Below, in pieces: positions 20,826-30,810 of a stretch of DNA of 64,000 nucleotides. The stretch lies in assembly GCA_022606425.2 (NCBI GenBank), contig JAHDVF020000418.1, positions 806,001 to 870,000 on the forward strand, in the 5' to 3' direction. The stretch comes from Lepidostoma basale (lineage: Eukaryota > Arthropoda > Insecta > Trichoptera > Lepidostomatidae). Under the pieces are notes generated by a model, which searched no databases, was not told the DNA's origin, and saw only the letters and a program-made list of their open reading frames with translations. Positions within the stretch are counted from its first letter, which is position 1. Each line of letters begins with the position of its first letter. The position numbers and the translations under genes are program-made.

Positions 20826-21182
20826 TGAAAATAACTTTGTTTAATTCACTTATTATTAAAAAAATATTTAAAAACACTAGAATCTGATTATTGATTAATT
20901 ATGTTTTCAAACTCCCCCTTTTACTCCTTTCTCCTTAAATACTTTGTATACATTTAATCTCCCAAGCTCCCATTCCCAATCGAATGCAAATTAATCATTT
21001 ATTAATTTCTATATAAATTATGTCTTTTCAAATGTATTTTTTTGTTTCGAATTTTAAATGCGTTTTTGTTTGTTTAGTTTTTATTATATTTTTACACCTG
21101 AAGATGGAGGTATCTTCGGAAACATGTCGTGTTTTTTAATATTTTTTTAAAAAATAAGTGGATTAAACAAAGTTATTTTCTA
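20826..21182. repeat. Inverted-repeat element, hammerhead-like family 4
   Basis: The left arm (20828-20880) is the inverse of 21124-21180 (AGTGGATTAAACAAAGTTAT). The right arm carries ACAC, CTGAAGA (21098-21104), a stem UGGAG/CUUCG with GUAU loop, GAAAC (21119-21123), AU, GTC (21126-21128) and GTGT. ACAC and GTGT form a perfect 4-bp stem I at the expected place. This is the best hammerhead-like match in the window. The left arm lacks its own core. Confidence 0.7.
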
Positions 21183-21697
21183 ACTAACTAACTAACTAAC
21201 CATCACGCCGTCTCCCCGAAGGGGTAGGCAGAAAGAATGGACTGCTACACCTTTCTTTCCTGACATATTTCTCTCGCTTCCTCAACATTCATACATCGTG
21301 TCATGCACGCGCGTCGATTTCTCTGACTCCTCACATGGCCGACATTCAATATTTGATTTATTTTATCGTGCCACGTTTTCCTCGGTCTTCCTCTATTTCT
21401 GGTACCATTTACATCATTAATATATAATTTTTTTACCATTCTTTCTTCATTCATTCTTTCCATATGTCCAAACCATCTTAATGATCCTTTCATTATTTTG
21501 TTCATGACACCATCATTCGCACCGCATTCACTTCTTATATTTTCATTCGACACTCTATCATACACAGAATATCCACACATTCGTCTAAGAGATCTCATTT
21601 CTACCGCATTTATTCTACTTTCATCCTTCCTTTGCCAGTTCCATGCTTCGCTTCCATACATAATAAAATGTTTAATAATAAAATAAAATAATAAATA
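21183..21697 (-). mobile_element. RTE-1 subfamily B insertion with target-site duplication
   Basis: Well preserved 3' fragment flanked by a 12-bp duplication AGTTATTTTCTA (21171-21182 and 21698-21709). It has tail (TTAG)n, TTCG-loop hairpin and an open 138-codon frame. The duplication lies in the outer end of the family 4 inverted-repeat element, so this is a later insertion. It shows the usual RTE-1 unit: 5' truncation at MYGSEAW and a TTAG tail. Confidence 0.88.
21245..21661 (-). pseudogene. RTE-1 ORF2 C-terminal region, open frame
   Basis: 138 codons without a stop: MYGSEAWNWQRKDESRIN, MRSLRRMCGYSVYDRVS, IMKGSLRWFGHMERMNEER, GTRNRGRPRKTWHDKINQIL, NRRACMTRCMNVEEAREIC. This is the conserved domain downstream of the RT thumb in RTE polyproteins, whose role is not well defined. 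It lacks all catalytic RT and endonuclease motifs and is a remnant, although undamaged as far as it goes. It serves as the reference for the decayed copies elsewhere in the window. Confidence 0.85.
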
Positions 21698-21749
21698 AGT
21701 TATTTTCTATTTCCTAAAATAACAATAATAATATAATATATTATCAGAA

Positions 21750-22275
21750 AAACATTAATACACCATAGGATATTGTTTCCTTCCGGGCCCTCGGCGTCCC
21801 TCAATTTTCCCCTCCAATATCAGTTGGAGAAGGTGGTACTTTTCCCCATCGAGTATATGACCCAGATGTGAGATCTTTCCAAACTTGATATTTGAAAACA
21901 ATTCCCTGTCAACTCTAGCTCGCCTCAGGACTTCGGTATTGGTCACCATGTCTGTCCAGGGGACTCTGAGCATTCGGCGATGGAGCCACATTTCAAATGC
22001 TTCTAGTCTGTTCATTGAGTTAACTTTCAGGGTCCAAGTTTCACACCCGTACAATAAAACAGACCGCATTTGATCATTCTCTTGCGGAGTTTCAAGTTTA
22101 CGTTATCATTGCAGAAGAGTGATTTCATTTTATTAAACGTAGCCCTTGCTGCCTCAATTCTGCATTGTATCTCTACATCTGGGTTAAAAGATTGCTTTGG
22201 TATGCTGCCGAGGTATTCAAATGATTCCACCCTTTCAACGTTACGGCCGTTCAAATGCAATACTGACCCACTGTA
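21750..22275 (-). pseudogene. RTE-4 LINE C-terminal fragment
   Basis: Minus-strand words in two frames: VESFEYLGSIPKQSFNPDVE, ARATFNKMKSLFC, then MRSVLLYGCETWTL, FEMWLHRRMLRVPWTDMVT, EGKIEGRRGPGRK. This is RTE-type ORF2 after the palm. A frameshift lies near 22030-22070. The same lineage ends at 59455-59705 (EGKIEDRRGVGRRRVSWLRN). Confidence 0.8.
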
Positions 22276-22279
22276 GTCA

Positions 22280-22800
22280 AGTTAATTATTGAATATGGTA
22301 TATTACACCATTCTTCTAACAACAATAAATAGGAGAGTAGTTTACATGAATAACAAAGAAGCAGATAGCTTTTGATATCTTATTTAAGTATTCTTTTGTT
22401 TCTACCCCAGACGAGAACAATAGATTAAAATATTTATTCATAACACTGAAAAGCCCGCAATCTATTAATGTAAACAACTCAAAACCTAGTTATAGTGCCG
22501 AGAACATGCAAAGATCTCGGATAAATTTATTTCTATGAAATAACTCGCATATTTAAAGTTCGAAATACACTGCTCTGTAAACTTTGGCAGTTTTTACTCC
22601 TTAAATCAGTGTCCATGAGTTCTTAGGAAGAACTCGTGGAAATAACTCACTAAATCAGTAGCTAGTCTTCTGACATCCGAGTTATTTTCACGGATTCTGA
22701 GTTCTGAGTTCCTTTCATGAGTTCTTCCTAAAGTAATGTAATAATATTTTTAAAAAAAATTTAAGACACTTAAAACTACTTTAAACTTTTAAATTAAAAA
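22280..22800. other. Unassigned sequence with a short palindrome
   Basis: No coding feature. Palindrome GAGTTCTTAGGAAGAACTC at about 22618-22636, with partial echoes of GAGTTCTTCC near 22720. Confidence 0.4.
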
Positions 22801-22864
22801 ACTTTGTTTTATAAATAACAATTGTATTTTTATTTTACGCGACAGCTGTTTCTATATACATATA

Positions 22865-23310
22865 TAATAGCATTTTTTTATAAAATAGTTTTAATTAAAT
22901 ATTCCATTGTTTTGCCGAAACGCTATGATATTTTAACATTATAAACTGTTAAATTAAAAAACGTTGGTGCATGGATCACAATTGTATTTTTATTTTACGC
23001 GCCAGCTGTTTCGTCAACCTATGTTGACATCATCAATTGATATAAATTTTTTGTGATTTTTCGAACAAATACAGATAAAGGTTCGAAAAATCACGAAAAT
23101 TAGACATTTGATGTATTATTGTAACACCTGATGATGTCAACATAACGATTGACGAAACAGCTGTCTCGTAAAATAAAAATAAAATTGTGATACCTAAAAC
23201 AAAGTTTTTTTAATTTAACAGTTTACAATGTTAAAGTACGAGTATCATAGTGTTTCGGCCAAAACAATGGACTTTTTGATTAAAACTATTTTATTATAAA
23301 AATATACAAT
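22865..23310. repeat. Long inverted-repeat element, hammerhead-like family 1
   Basis: About 430 bp of inverted arms beginning TAAAATAGTTTTAAT on the left and ending ATTAAAACTATTTTA on the right. The right arm (plus) has CTGATGA (23128-23134), U, stem GTCAA/TTGAC, GAAAC (23154-23158), AGCT and GTC (23163-23165), so all core letters are intact. The left arm is degenerate (TTGATGA, GGC). The right arm contains an extra TACGAGTA at 23237-23244 that is absent from sister copies. A fragment of another family 1 arm precedes it (22800-22860). Confidence 0.75.
23128..23172 (+). ncRNA. Hammerhead-like motif with intact core letters
   Basis: CTGATGA-U-stem II-GAAAC-AGCT-GUC with 2-bp stem III (A-U, C-G), the minimal type I layout reported for hammerheads of Penelope-like elements. 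Stem I support is weak: G-C and a few pairs between GTAACAC upstream and TCGTAAA downstream. Confidence 0.5.
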
Positions 23311-23383
23311 ATAGATAGTATGTAAATAAGTAACAATACGTGTAAGTAAATGGGGCGCATATTATATAAAAATTAGAAAAACA

Positions 23384-23690
23384 TGAGTCATGTGAGGAGT
23401 CCACATTATCGACGTCCGTGCCATATGACACCGATGGGAAGAGCAATCAATCTGCTGAACGCTGTCTCCTCGGAAATCGACGTCTTTCATATCAGTGAAA
23501 GTACGTTCAGAAGGCAAATACTCTCAATTCTGGAGAGTATCCTGTCTTCCTAATGTTGAACCATCTCACATGCGTTTCTGGTAGTATACTATACACAATA
23601 TATTATTTTACCCGTTCTCAATAGATGCCTTAAAAATTAATTTTGTAATGTCTGTTGATGAATTAAACTGATTTGATTTGATTTGATAAC
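23384..23690 (+). mobile_element. RTE-1 scrap followed by jockey-type 3' end
   Basis: 23384-23425 matches RTE-1 (GTGAGGAGTC, ATCGACGTCCGTGC). From 23428 the jockey 3' end starts (ACACCGATGGGAAGAGCAAT, CTGAACGCTGTCTCC) and runs to AAACTGATTTGATTTGATTTG at 23667-23687, a (GATTT)n tail. Confidence 0.7.
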
Positions 23691-23699
23691 ACTTTCAAT

Positions 23700-23900
23700 G
23701 AATTTTGGGTAGTATCTCTTTTATTTTCTCCCCAGCCATCTCTCCACTGTTAAATCTCGGATTTTTCTAACAGTCTCCATTTTCCTCTGTCCTGCGCGAC
23801 TCGTACACTTCTTCTACCCCCACTGGAATTATATCGTCAGCTCATCATTTTTGGGCTCGACCGATGCTTCCTTTTTCTTCCCACAGTCTCCACATAACAC
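23700..23900 (-). mobile_element. Possible RTE-type C-terminal fragment
   Basis: The minus strand contains AQDRGKWRLLEKSEIQQW-like codons (interrupted), resembling the QDR..WR... motif at RTE C-termini. Short and decayed. Confidence 0.35.
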
Positions 23901-23994
23901 TTACATTCGTAGTAATTCTAAATTATTTTTAACTAATTTCATTAATAAGATTTAAATAATTGAATTAGCGTTATCACTTTAGAACACAGTTTCA

Positions 23995-24125
23995 TTGACT
24001 TTATTACCCGCACCAACCCTTCTTTCGATATCATTATCCGTTCGGCCATCCGCTGTGAACATGCTACCTAAATACACAAATTCACTCACCTGCTCCAAGT
24101 TCTCTCTGCTTACACTGAGCTTAAT
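23995..24125 (-). mobile_element. RTE-1 internal fragment
   Basis: The minus strand encodes LSVSRENLEQVSEFVYLGSM, FTADGRTDNDIERRVGAGN, the same region as codons near 240-370 of the first RTE-1 copy. Neither flank continues the element. Confidence 0.75.
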
Positions 24126-24129
24126 ATAA

Positions 24130-24560
24130 ATTTAATTAATGTGAATAAATACAGGTTTTCGTTCGTATTTATTATGAAAAAATATCATTTTCATTAAATA
24201 GTTTTATCCACCCGCGATCACGTCAAATGTTGCTACTTGGTGTACAAATAGTATAAGCTTTGCTTATAAAATGTCTTTTAAACCGTATTTCTGCGTTACG
24301 ATAATGAGAAAGCTCACATAAATAAAGAGAACGGCAGTTCGGGGAAACTTTTACGACCCCCAAATTATTAACCGCAAACTGCGGAATCCTCATTATTAGC
24401 CCGGGTAGGCCTTAAACGGGAGCAAAGCACCAGCCTAGTTTTTAGCATCCCTTCTGTCGTTTCACTTTTATATACAATACTTTCTGTATTCGCCTTCATT
24501 TTGTATTATAAATTCTTGAATGTATTGTAAATTCTTTTAAATATAATTGAAAAATTTACA
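24130..24560. other. Unassigned sequence
   Basis: Includes a GC-richer part at 24340-24460 without coding frame or recognised repeat. Confidence 0.45.
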
Positions 24561-24561
24561 A

Positions 24562-24968
24562 CAACAACAACAACAAACCATCACGCCGTTTCTCCGCAGG
24601 GGTAGGCAGAGAGAATGGACCGCCACACTACTCTATCCTGGCACACCTCTCTAGCTTCCTCCACATTCATACATCGAATCATACACGCACGTCGATTCTT
24701 CCGGCTTCTGACATGACCAACCTTTAATATTTGATTAATTTGGTCATGCCATGTTTTCCTCGGTCTACCTCGACTCCTTACTCCATTTACATCGTTAACG
24801 TATACTTTTTTAACCATTCTTCACCCATGCGCTCCATATGTCCGAACCAACGCAGCGAACCTTTCATAATTTTGTTCATAATACTTTCTTTCGCTCTACA
24901 TTCCTTCCTAATATCAGCATTTGAGATTCTGTCGTACATCGTTCTACCACACATACGTCTTATACATA
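24562..24968 (-). mobile_element. RTE-1 subfamily A 3' end
   Basis: On the minus strand it reads RRMCGRTMYDRISNADIRKE, MVKKVYVNDVNGVRSRGRPR, MIRCMNVEEAREVCQDRVVW to a CCCC-TGCG-GAGAAACGG hairpin (24590-24606) and a (TTG)n tail at 24562-24577. It is a typical subfamily A end with few lesions. Confidence 0.85.
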
Positions 24969-25054
24969 TTTATGTACCAAAAATATTGTAGAAACAGTTT
25001 TTCCATAGTTGTTTAATCTATACATGGACAATTGTATGTAAGAATTAGATGGCA

Positions 25055-25885
25055 TTAACGCTGGTGCGAAAATGAACAATATGTACGAGTACATCAGCTG
25101 TTTGCTATATGCAGACGACGCTGTTTTAATCGCTGGCATCATGGATGATCTACAAGTCCTAGTGTCAAGAATGTACGAAGTATGCAATAAGTATGACCTT
25201 GTTATGAACGTGTCAAAGTCTATAGTTACGGTATTTGAAAAAGTAAGAATATATGACGGATTGTGGCGTAAGTGCGAACGGTGAGAAGTTAGAGTAAGTT
25301 ACCGAATTTGTTTTTATAGAAAGCATATTTACAAGAGATGGAATGGAGAAATATATCGGAAGAAAGGTTGGAGCTGGAAACAAAACAAATGGTGCACTCA
25401 AAGTCATTACCGCAAATAGAAATATATCGACTGAAGCAAAGATGGCAGTGCAAAATGGAGTTCTAGTGCCGACCCTTATGTATGTAAGTGAAGCTTGGAG
25501 TTGGCCAAAGAAGGATGAAAGTAGGATAAATGCCGTAGAAATGAGGTTACTAAGAATAATGTGCGGAAAAACAATGAATGATAGAAAGCTAGGGGATAGA
25601 ACGCTTGGCTCCTGATCTAGGGGACTTGGGTTCGAGTCTGGACACGATCAGATTCCTTATTCATAATAATGAGCTATTTTCTGCTCACATTGAAGATTGT
25701 AAAATAAATTCTAATATCATTGATTTAAATCTTTGATGTTAGTCTTTTTTTTTTAAATAAAATAAAATAAAAAATGATAGAATGTCTAATGATGAAGTAA
25801 GAAAGGAATGTAAGGCGGATGAATGCGTGATAAATAAAATTAAGAAAGGGTCACTAAGATGGTTTGGACATATGGAACAAATGTT
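25055..25885 (+). mobile_element. RTE-1 subfamily C, split by a SINE
   Basis: It starts in the palm with SCLLYADDAVLIAG (25090-25135, RT catalytic YADD), then LQVLVSRMYEVC, VMNVSKS, RKVGAGNKTNGALK, TLMYVSEAWSWPKKDE and EMRLLRIMCGKTM. It is cut by SINE-2 at 25596-25785 and continues RMSNDEVRKECKADE, SLRWFGHMEQM. Frameshifts occur near 25285 and at the SINE. At 25884 it stops abruptly at a hammerhead-like motif. Confidence 0.82.
25592..25786 (+). repeat. tRNA-derived SINE-2 with target-site duplication
   Basis: The head contains TCTAGG-type box A (CTAGGGGATAGAACGC) and box B GGTTCGAGTCTGG. The body has CAGATTCCTTATTCATAATAA and GAGCTATTTTCTGCTCA, then a (AAAT)n tail. The 10-bp duplication AATGATAGAA flanks it. 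The sister RTE copy at 39060-39090 shows the uninterrupted target. A second copy lies at 54014-54225. Confidence 0.85.
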
Positions 25886-25990
25886 AACACCTGACGATGT
25901 TAACGTCGGTAAGCGAAACAGCTGTCGCTACAATTTCAAAATAAATCAAATTATTAGTGATATTCTCTAACAGTGTTTTAATTAAACTGT
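25884..25990 (+). repeat. Hammerhead-like family 1 fragment
   Basis: CTGACGA (25891-25897), imperfect stem GTTAAC/GTAAGC, GAAAC (25915-25919), AGCT and GTC (25924-25926) followed by GC. Core letters are complete. It continues with AACAGTGTTTTAATT (25970-25985), the 3' module shared with families 2 and 4. No inverted partner. Confidence 0.6.
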
Positions 25991-26030
25991 TAATAATATT
26001 CATTTATAACAAATTTTCAAAAATACTTAA

Positions 26031-26805
26031 CCCTTAACGTACCGTGTTCAAAACAAAACGCTCGCTCCCATGTGGTCAATTCAGTTTACCGCTAACTTTA
26101 TCTAAATATCAAGCATATGACTAGATGAATCAAAATTTAATTTATGTCATCTTGTAGGGAATCTCATTAGGAATAGATCGATATCTATAACATACATGGA
26201 TTATTTGAAAAACATATCATTATTACTTTTTTTCTGGAACCATGCGATTTCTGATATAGAATGCGAGATAGCATATGAATAACTGACACCAAGTATGAAC
26301 TTGTCTCGCCCCGCCGCGCCGTGGCGCTATAATTTTACGTATGATAAAGGCACCTAGGCAAAATATATAGAACGTTCAAGACAACGAGTATGTATTAATA
26401 TTTGTCCCTTTTGGTAAAGTGTTAATATTTTCACAGTTCTGATATTATTAAGTTGCGTGCTGCGTTTCCGTCCACAGTCGGTATTATTACGTACCTATGA
26501 AAAGGCCAAACATATAATTTATAATACGTTCAAAACAGCGAGTAAGTATTTGTCACTTTTGATAAAGTTGTAAATATTAGCAAAACAAATTCTACCTTAA
26601 CACGAATGAAGGTGAGGGCAGTCTTAAAAAATATTTTTTTTTGGGATGAAGGAAGTAATTTTTTGCTTTTTTTTTATTACGAAATATTGAGAACACTTCA
26701 ATGGAGGATTACAATTTTTTTTATAATATTAGGGTCCATAGGTTTTAAGAAAATCAACTTTAAATTGGCAGTGGAAACTCAATTGACCACATGGCAACGC
26801 GACGG
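26031..26805. repeat. piggyBac-like MITE (TTAA-flanked)
   Basis: TTAA at 26027-26030 and 26806-26809. Subterminal inverted repeats share CATGTGGTCAATT (left 26068-26080; right, inverted, 26780-26793). The interior holds two diverged copies of a 70-bp block (GAACGTTCAAGACAACGAGT at about 26370 and GTTCAAAACAGCGAGT at about 26529). No ORF. The outermost ends match only loosely. Confidence 0.5.
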
Positions 26806-26809
26806 TTAA

Positions 26810-27335
26810 TGACGCAATTGAAACATAAAATGAACCCAACGGTCGTTTCCTGTCAATTGTTCTCCATTATTAACTCGTTTTTCTATTGTAAGATGTAATA
26901 ATATAAACACCGAAGCTAAACCGCAAAATGGCGAAGTAATTCTAATTAATTCCTCGGGGGAACCGCCGGACTGTAAGATTTCTTTTCATTTCCTTATCGT
27001 GGATTTTTCCAATAAACTGTACCATGGATTCGGAATCCAGGCACTTTGAGAAATGGCAAGACCCCTAAAGGGGGGTGCAAGGAACGGGGTGGGTGGGGGC
27101 GACCTTATTTTAATATTTAACCGCTTATTTACACCTTTAAAAGGTGTCGGGGATAAAGCTAAAAGTCAGCACAATGGCACATGTTTACCCGATGAGTACG
27201 TGAAAAATAAGTGCTAATTTTGTATTTGAACTGAATCATATTATAAATAGGCAAAAACCCGAATGTCATCAAGAAAGAGTACGAGAATATTTTGAATTCA
27301 AAGGAGCGAATATTAATTTATAGAAGTAAACACGT
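26810..27335. other. Unassigned sequence
   Basis: No gene. A 40-bp stretch near 27250 (GGCAAAAACCCGAATGTCAT, CAAGAAAGAGTACGAGAA) recurs near 41860, so part is dispersed repeat. Confidence 0.45.
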
Positions 27336-27339
27336 TTGT

Positions 27340-27805
27340 TTAGTGGTTTTCTTCTTCTTCTTCTTTTTGTCCTGTCACACCTCCGTGGTGCATAGGGCCT
27401 CAAGGAACCTTCTCCACCCGACTCTATCGCATGCCTGATGCCTAATATCATCCCAAGTGAGGCCTGCCGCCTTAACCTCGTTCTGCAGGGTTCTTTTCCA
27501 GGTGGCTCTAGGTCTGCCTCGCTTTCTCTTTCCCCCCATAGGGGACCAGTCTAGTGCACCCTGAGCGATGCAGGCTGGGTTCCGTCTCATAGTGTGACCG
27601 ATCCACTGCCATTTGCGTCTAGCGACCTGTTCTCTAATTGGCTTTTCGCCTGCCATAGTCCAGAGAGCGGCATTTGACACTATTTGGGGCCAATAGATTT
27701 TGAATATTGAGCGAAGGCACCTATTTATAAACACCTGGAGTTTACCAATAACGTCCGCGGTAGACTTCCAAGTCTCACATCCGTACATCAGCACGCTTTT
27801 AACGC
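27340..27805 (-). pseudogene. RTE-5 LINE C-terminal region with (GAA)n tail
   Basis: A 139-codon open frame on the minus strand: MLMYGCETWKSTADVIGKLQ, FINRCLRSIFKIYWPQIVS, RKWQWIGHTMRRNPACIAQG, GKRKRGRPRATWKRTLQNEV, TWDDIRHQACDRVGWRRFLE. This is the RTE ORF2 C-terminal domain, with the RRNP.CIA block known from RTE polyproteins of many animals. The tail (GAAGAAGAA) lies at 27345-27362. 5'-truncated; no RT palm remains. Few lesions, so fairly young. Confidence 0.85.
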
Positions 27806-27827
27806 TACTGCTGAATATTTTGCTGAA

Positions 27828-28012
27828 TAAATTATATAAATATTGACAAATTTGTTTCTCCTTGCGAGAGCATTTTCAAACTGAACCTAATCGCCAAACA
27901 GGGTGTCCTTATATAGAAGTTTTCTAAAATCAATATAAGGACACTTTGTTTGGCGATTGGGCTCAGTTTGAAAATGCCCTCGCAAGGCGAAACAAATTTG
28001 TCACTATTTATG
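27828..28012. repeat. Inverted-repeat element, family 6
   Basis: Arms of about 85 bp (27832-27915 and 27930-28012) are inverse copies. The right arm on the plus strand ends GCAAGGCGAAAC-AAATTT-GTC, which is a GAAAC..GTC layout with stem GCC/GGC before it. The upstream box is TTGAAAA, a poor match to CUGANGA. Confidence 0.65.
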
Positions 28013-28014
28013 TT

Positions 28015-28865
28015 AATTAAATCCAAGTAAAACAACTAAACAATCGTGTTTACTATTATAAATTTATAATGGAGTTTTACAAAACTCATACCTCAACCAC
28101 CAACAAGAGAGTGATTTAAAAGTAAGTATTGGAAGATGGTCACGAGCTGTAGAAATAGATTTAAAAACTAAATAACCAAAAAAAAGTTTTTTTATTTGAT
28201 TTAAATTGTTTCTATATTTTCGAATTTTCTTATTTAGAACTCTACATTATGTGCGTCTTGCATGTGCTAATTTGTAACACTATATAAGATTAGTTAAACT
28301 CGTATATTCAATTCCTTTCCTACTCTTCCGTTCCTATTTATCCATTATATTCGTTATGTCAAAAATCCAAAAAATATACCATTAAAATTTTATTTACAAA
28401 CTTTGAAATAAATAAACATATATTTAAAAAAATAAAAATTCTATTAGCTTTAATTTTAAAATTCACAAAAATTAGTATTTCATGAAAATTATAATGTTGT
28501 TTATTAAGATTATATTTCTTTTTGTTACAGGTAAGACAGATTACATATTTTTAATATGCTGATTGAACGTTATTATTTCACGTCTGGGTAAGTATTTTTT
28601 TACTTACAATTTAAAATTAATTTTTCTCTTTATTATTGGCCGGTTTCGATACGATGAAGATATGGAATGTAATGAAATTGGTGGATAGGTAAACCTATCC
28701 GATTACTTGTTAAAAATAAAAAACGTGTTCTGTTATATCATGTAACCACAAAATTAATAAGAAACAAAATATTTTTAAATATTTTTTTTTACAAGTTTTC
28801 TGAATTAAAATACAATTTTCATCGTGAAAATTCACGGGAAAACATCCTAATCAATATGAATAAAA
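28015..28865. other. AT-rich unassigned sequence
   Basis: No coding capacity. GGCCGGTTTCGATACGATGAAG at 28639 echoes family 3 (CCGGTTTCGGCAGC), but no structure is preserved. Confidence 0.4.
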
Positions 28866-28869
28866 ACGT

Positions 28870-29040
28870 CAGTTCTCTAGGAGTTTCATTATATTATAAT
28901 TTAGATAGAATGACATGTTTCGCCCTGGAATGACATGCCTTAGAAGGGCAAAACATGTCATTTCATCTAAAATATAATGTAATAAAACTCCTAGAAGACA
29001 GACGTCTTTAATATATTAATTATTTATTATGGAGTTTTAC
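28870..29040. repeat. Inverted-repeat element, family 7, copy 1
   Basis: The arms begin ATGAATAAAAACGTCAG and end GACAGACGTCTTTAAT. Inside is GGGCGAAACATGTCAT (minus) mirrored by GGGCAAAACATGTCAT (plus), with TGCC(N6)GGC before GAAAC-AU-GUC. A related copy is at 50120-50282. Confidence 0.6.
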
Positions 29041-29074
29041 ATCATTGTCCAAGAAACAAAAAGAAAAACAATAT

Positions 29075-29190
29075 TATTCTTCTTTTAGACTTTTGGTCTG
29101 TTCCTGTTATCAGGCTAGCCTCTCTTTGGAGGCTGACTCCCAGCTATCCCTCCATCTCTTTGGTGGTCTTCAGGGGGGAGAGTAAGAATC
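29075..29190 (-). mobile_element. RTE-2 3' end
   Basis: The minus strand has CCAAAGAGATGGAGGGATAGC (PKRWRDSW) and GCCTCCAAAGAG, ending in AAGAAG. It closely matches 16490-16590. Confidence 0.6.
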
Positions 29191-29389
29191 TGGAAAAATA
29201 TTATAGTAATAAATTCAACTATTTTGTATAGCGCCATCTTTGTGTAAAACCCTCAGATTGTTCTTCCCCGTGTTAATGGTAAAAGATGTTAAATATTTCA
29301 ATATTGATAATCGACCCAGGCTCTCTTAGATGCAGGTGACAGGGCAGCTCGGGCACTGCGTTATATGCAGCATATATTGCTTCATATAT

Positions 29390-29658
29390 AGTGCGTCCTT
29401 TCGCTACGAAGATTCCACCATGGGTTCCAGCCCCAGTTGATTTCATATTCTTTCTCTCTGTTATTTCCCATCATCTGGGATCGGCGCTCCTCGTACGAAG
29501 AAACCAAACTTTTCTGTCCTGGCTCATCTCTACCCTCAGATTCTCGTGCTGCAGCTCCTTTTTCTTGCTGACCCATCGTGTTGCCATTGGGGGGCCTCTG
29601 CCTCTTGACTTTGTGGGAAAGCTGAAGGCGACCCTACCTGATTTATTTAAATTTAATT
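29390..29658 (-). mobile_element. RTE-type C-terminal fragment
   Basis: The minus strand in mixed frames reads RWVSKKKELQHENLRVEMSQ and DRKVWFLRTRSADP, resembling the GRPP.RW...(Q)DR..W motif of RTE C-termini. Lineage unclear. Confidence 0.45.
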
Positions 29659-29664
29659 AATCGA

Positions 29665-30135
29665 TCCAATCATTCGTTCATTCATTTCTCGGCGCTACAT
29701 CCCGGTGTGGGACTTGGCCTCCTCCACAACGGTCCTCGAATGTCTTCTGTCTCTGGCCATCTCTCTCCATTCCCCAGCTCCTTACATTTTCTCCCAATCT
29801 TCTTCCACGCAATCCGCCCATCTTTTCCTCGGTCTGCCTCTTGGTCTCTTTTCTTTTAATTCTGTAAGTTCATTCCTCCAGCGTGGGTCCAAAAATTTTT
29901 CTCAGTATTTTCCTCTCAAAAACTATCAGCCTGCCTTTCTCTCTCTGCATTAGAGAGCATGCCTCACAGCCGTAGGTGACTACCGGTCTTATGATAGTCT
30001 TATATATTAAAAGTTTGGTATTTCTGCTGAGTTACTTAGAGTCCAGAAGCTTCTTACACTCATGAAAAGATCTGTTTGCTGCTAAGAGGCGAATATTTAA
30101 TTCTTTTGCCAGCTTGTTCTTGGAATTGAGGTTAA
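29665..30135 (-). mobile_element. RTE-3 3' end with (AATG)n tail
   Basis: The minus strand encodes LIVFERKILRKIFGPTLEE, KRPRGRPRKRWADCVEEDW and REMARDRRHSRTVVEEAKSH in shifting frames. Then CACACCGGGATGTAGCGCC and a GAAATGAATGAACGAATG tail at about 29672-29690. Same lineage as 6795 and 8985. Confidence 0.72.
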
Positions 30136-30139
30136 TCGA

Positions 30140-30424
30140 TCCAATAGTGAATCCAAAATTATAAATAATCCATCAAAACTTAAGATCCTCTAGACGGTAA
30201 ATAAATTATTAAACCTCTCACGGTTTACTTATTTTATTCGGCAAAGCGTCTTATTTTAAAAGAAAATTAATTGATAATCAAACGACTAAGGTATCTGTAT
30301 AATGGTGAAAAATCTTAAAATAAAAATAGTATTTTCCAGCTTTAAAACGTTGGTTTTACAGAATATTAAGACCGGCGAAGTCAAACAATAGAAACAACTG
30401 TGTAAAAACGGTAGCATATCGCCA
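30140..30424. other. Unassigned sequence
   Basis: No recognised feature. Confidence 0.4.
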
Positions 30425-30427
30425 TGT

Positions 30428-30810
30428 CGTCACCTGAGAGTAAGAGGGTTCCAACTAACAAAATTTCACATTTGGCTTTTTTCGTGAAAAGGGTTCTTAC
30501 TAACCTTATCTATACGTACAATTAAAAAAACATGTAATAGTATCGTCATTTTGATGTTACGAAAATAATCAAGTTTCATCTGATCATTCAAAACACACGA
30601 TTCACTGAAGAAGGATTCATTTAAACTTAGAACTTTATTATTCCAACTGTTGCCAGACAAAATTTACACGTTTCTCGGTAAAAGAATCTCTGGAAATTGG
30701 AATAAAACCCTTTTATTCCATGATACACACCCGAAACCAACAAAACTTTGACTTCATTTTTCTCAGCTTTTTACTTTTGTCAGTTGGAACCTTCTTACTC
30801 TCAGGTGACG
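30428..30810. repeat. MITE with about 35-bp terminal inverted repeats
   Basis: The left end CGTCACCTGAGAGTAAGAG and the inverted right end CGTCACCTGAGAGTAAGAA agree over about 33 of 36 bases (continuing GGTTCCAACT.ACAAAA). ATGT occurs directly outside both ends (30424-30427 and 30811-30814), a candidate 4-bp duplication. 383 bp, non-coding; superfamily unclear. Confidence 0.75.
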
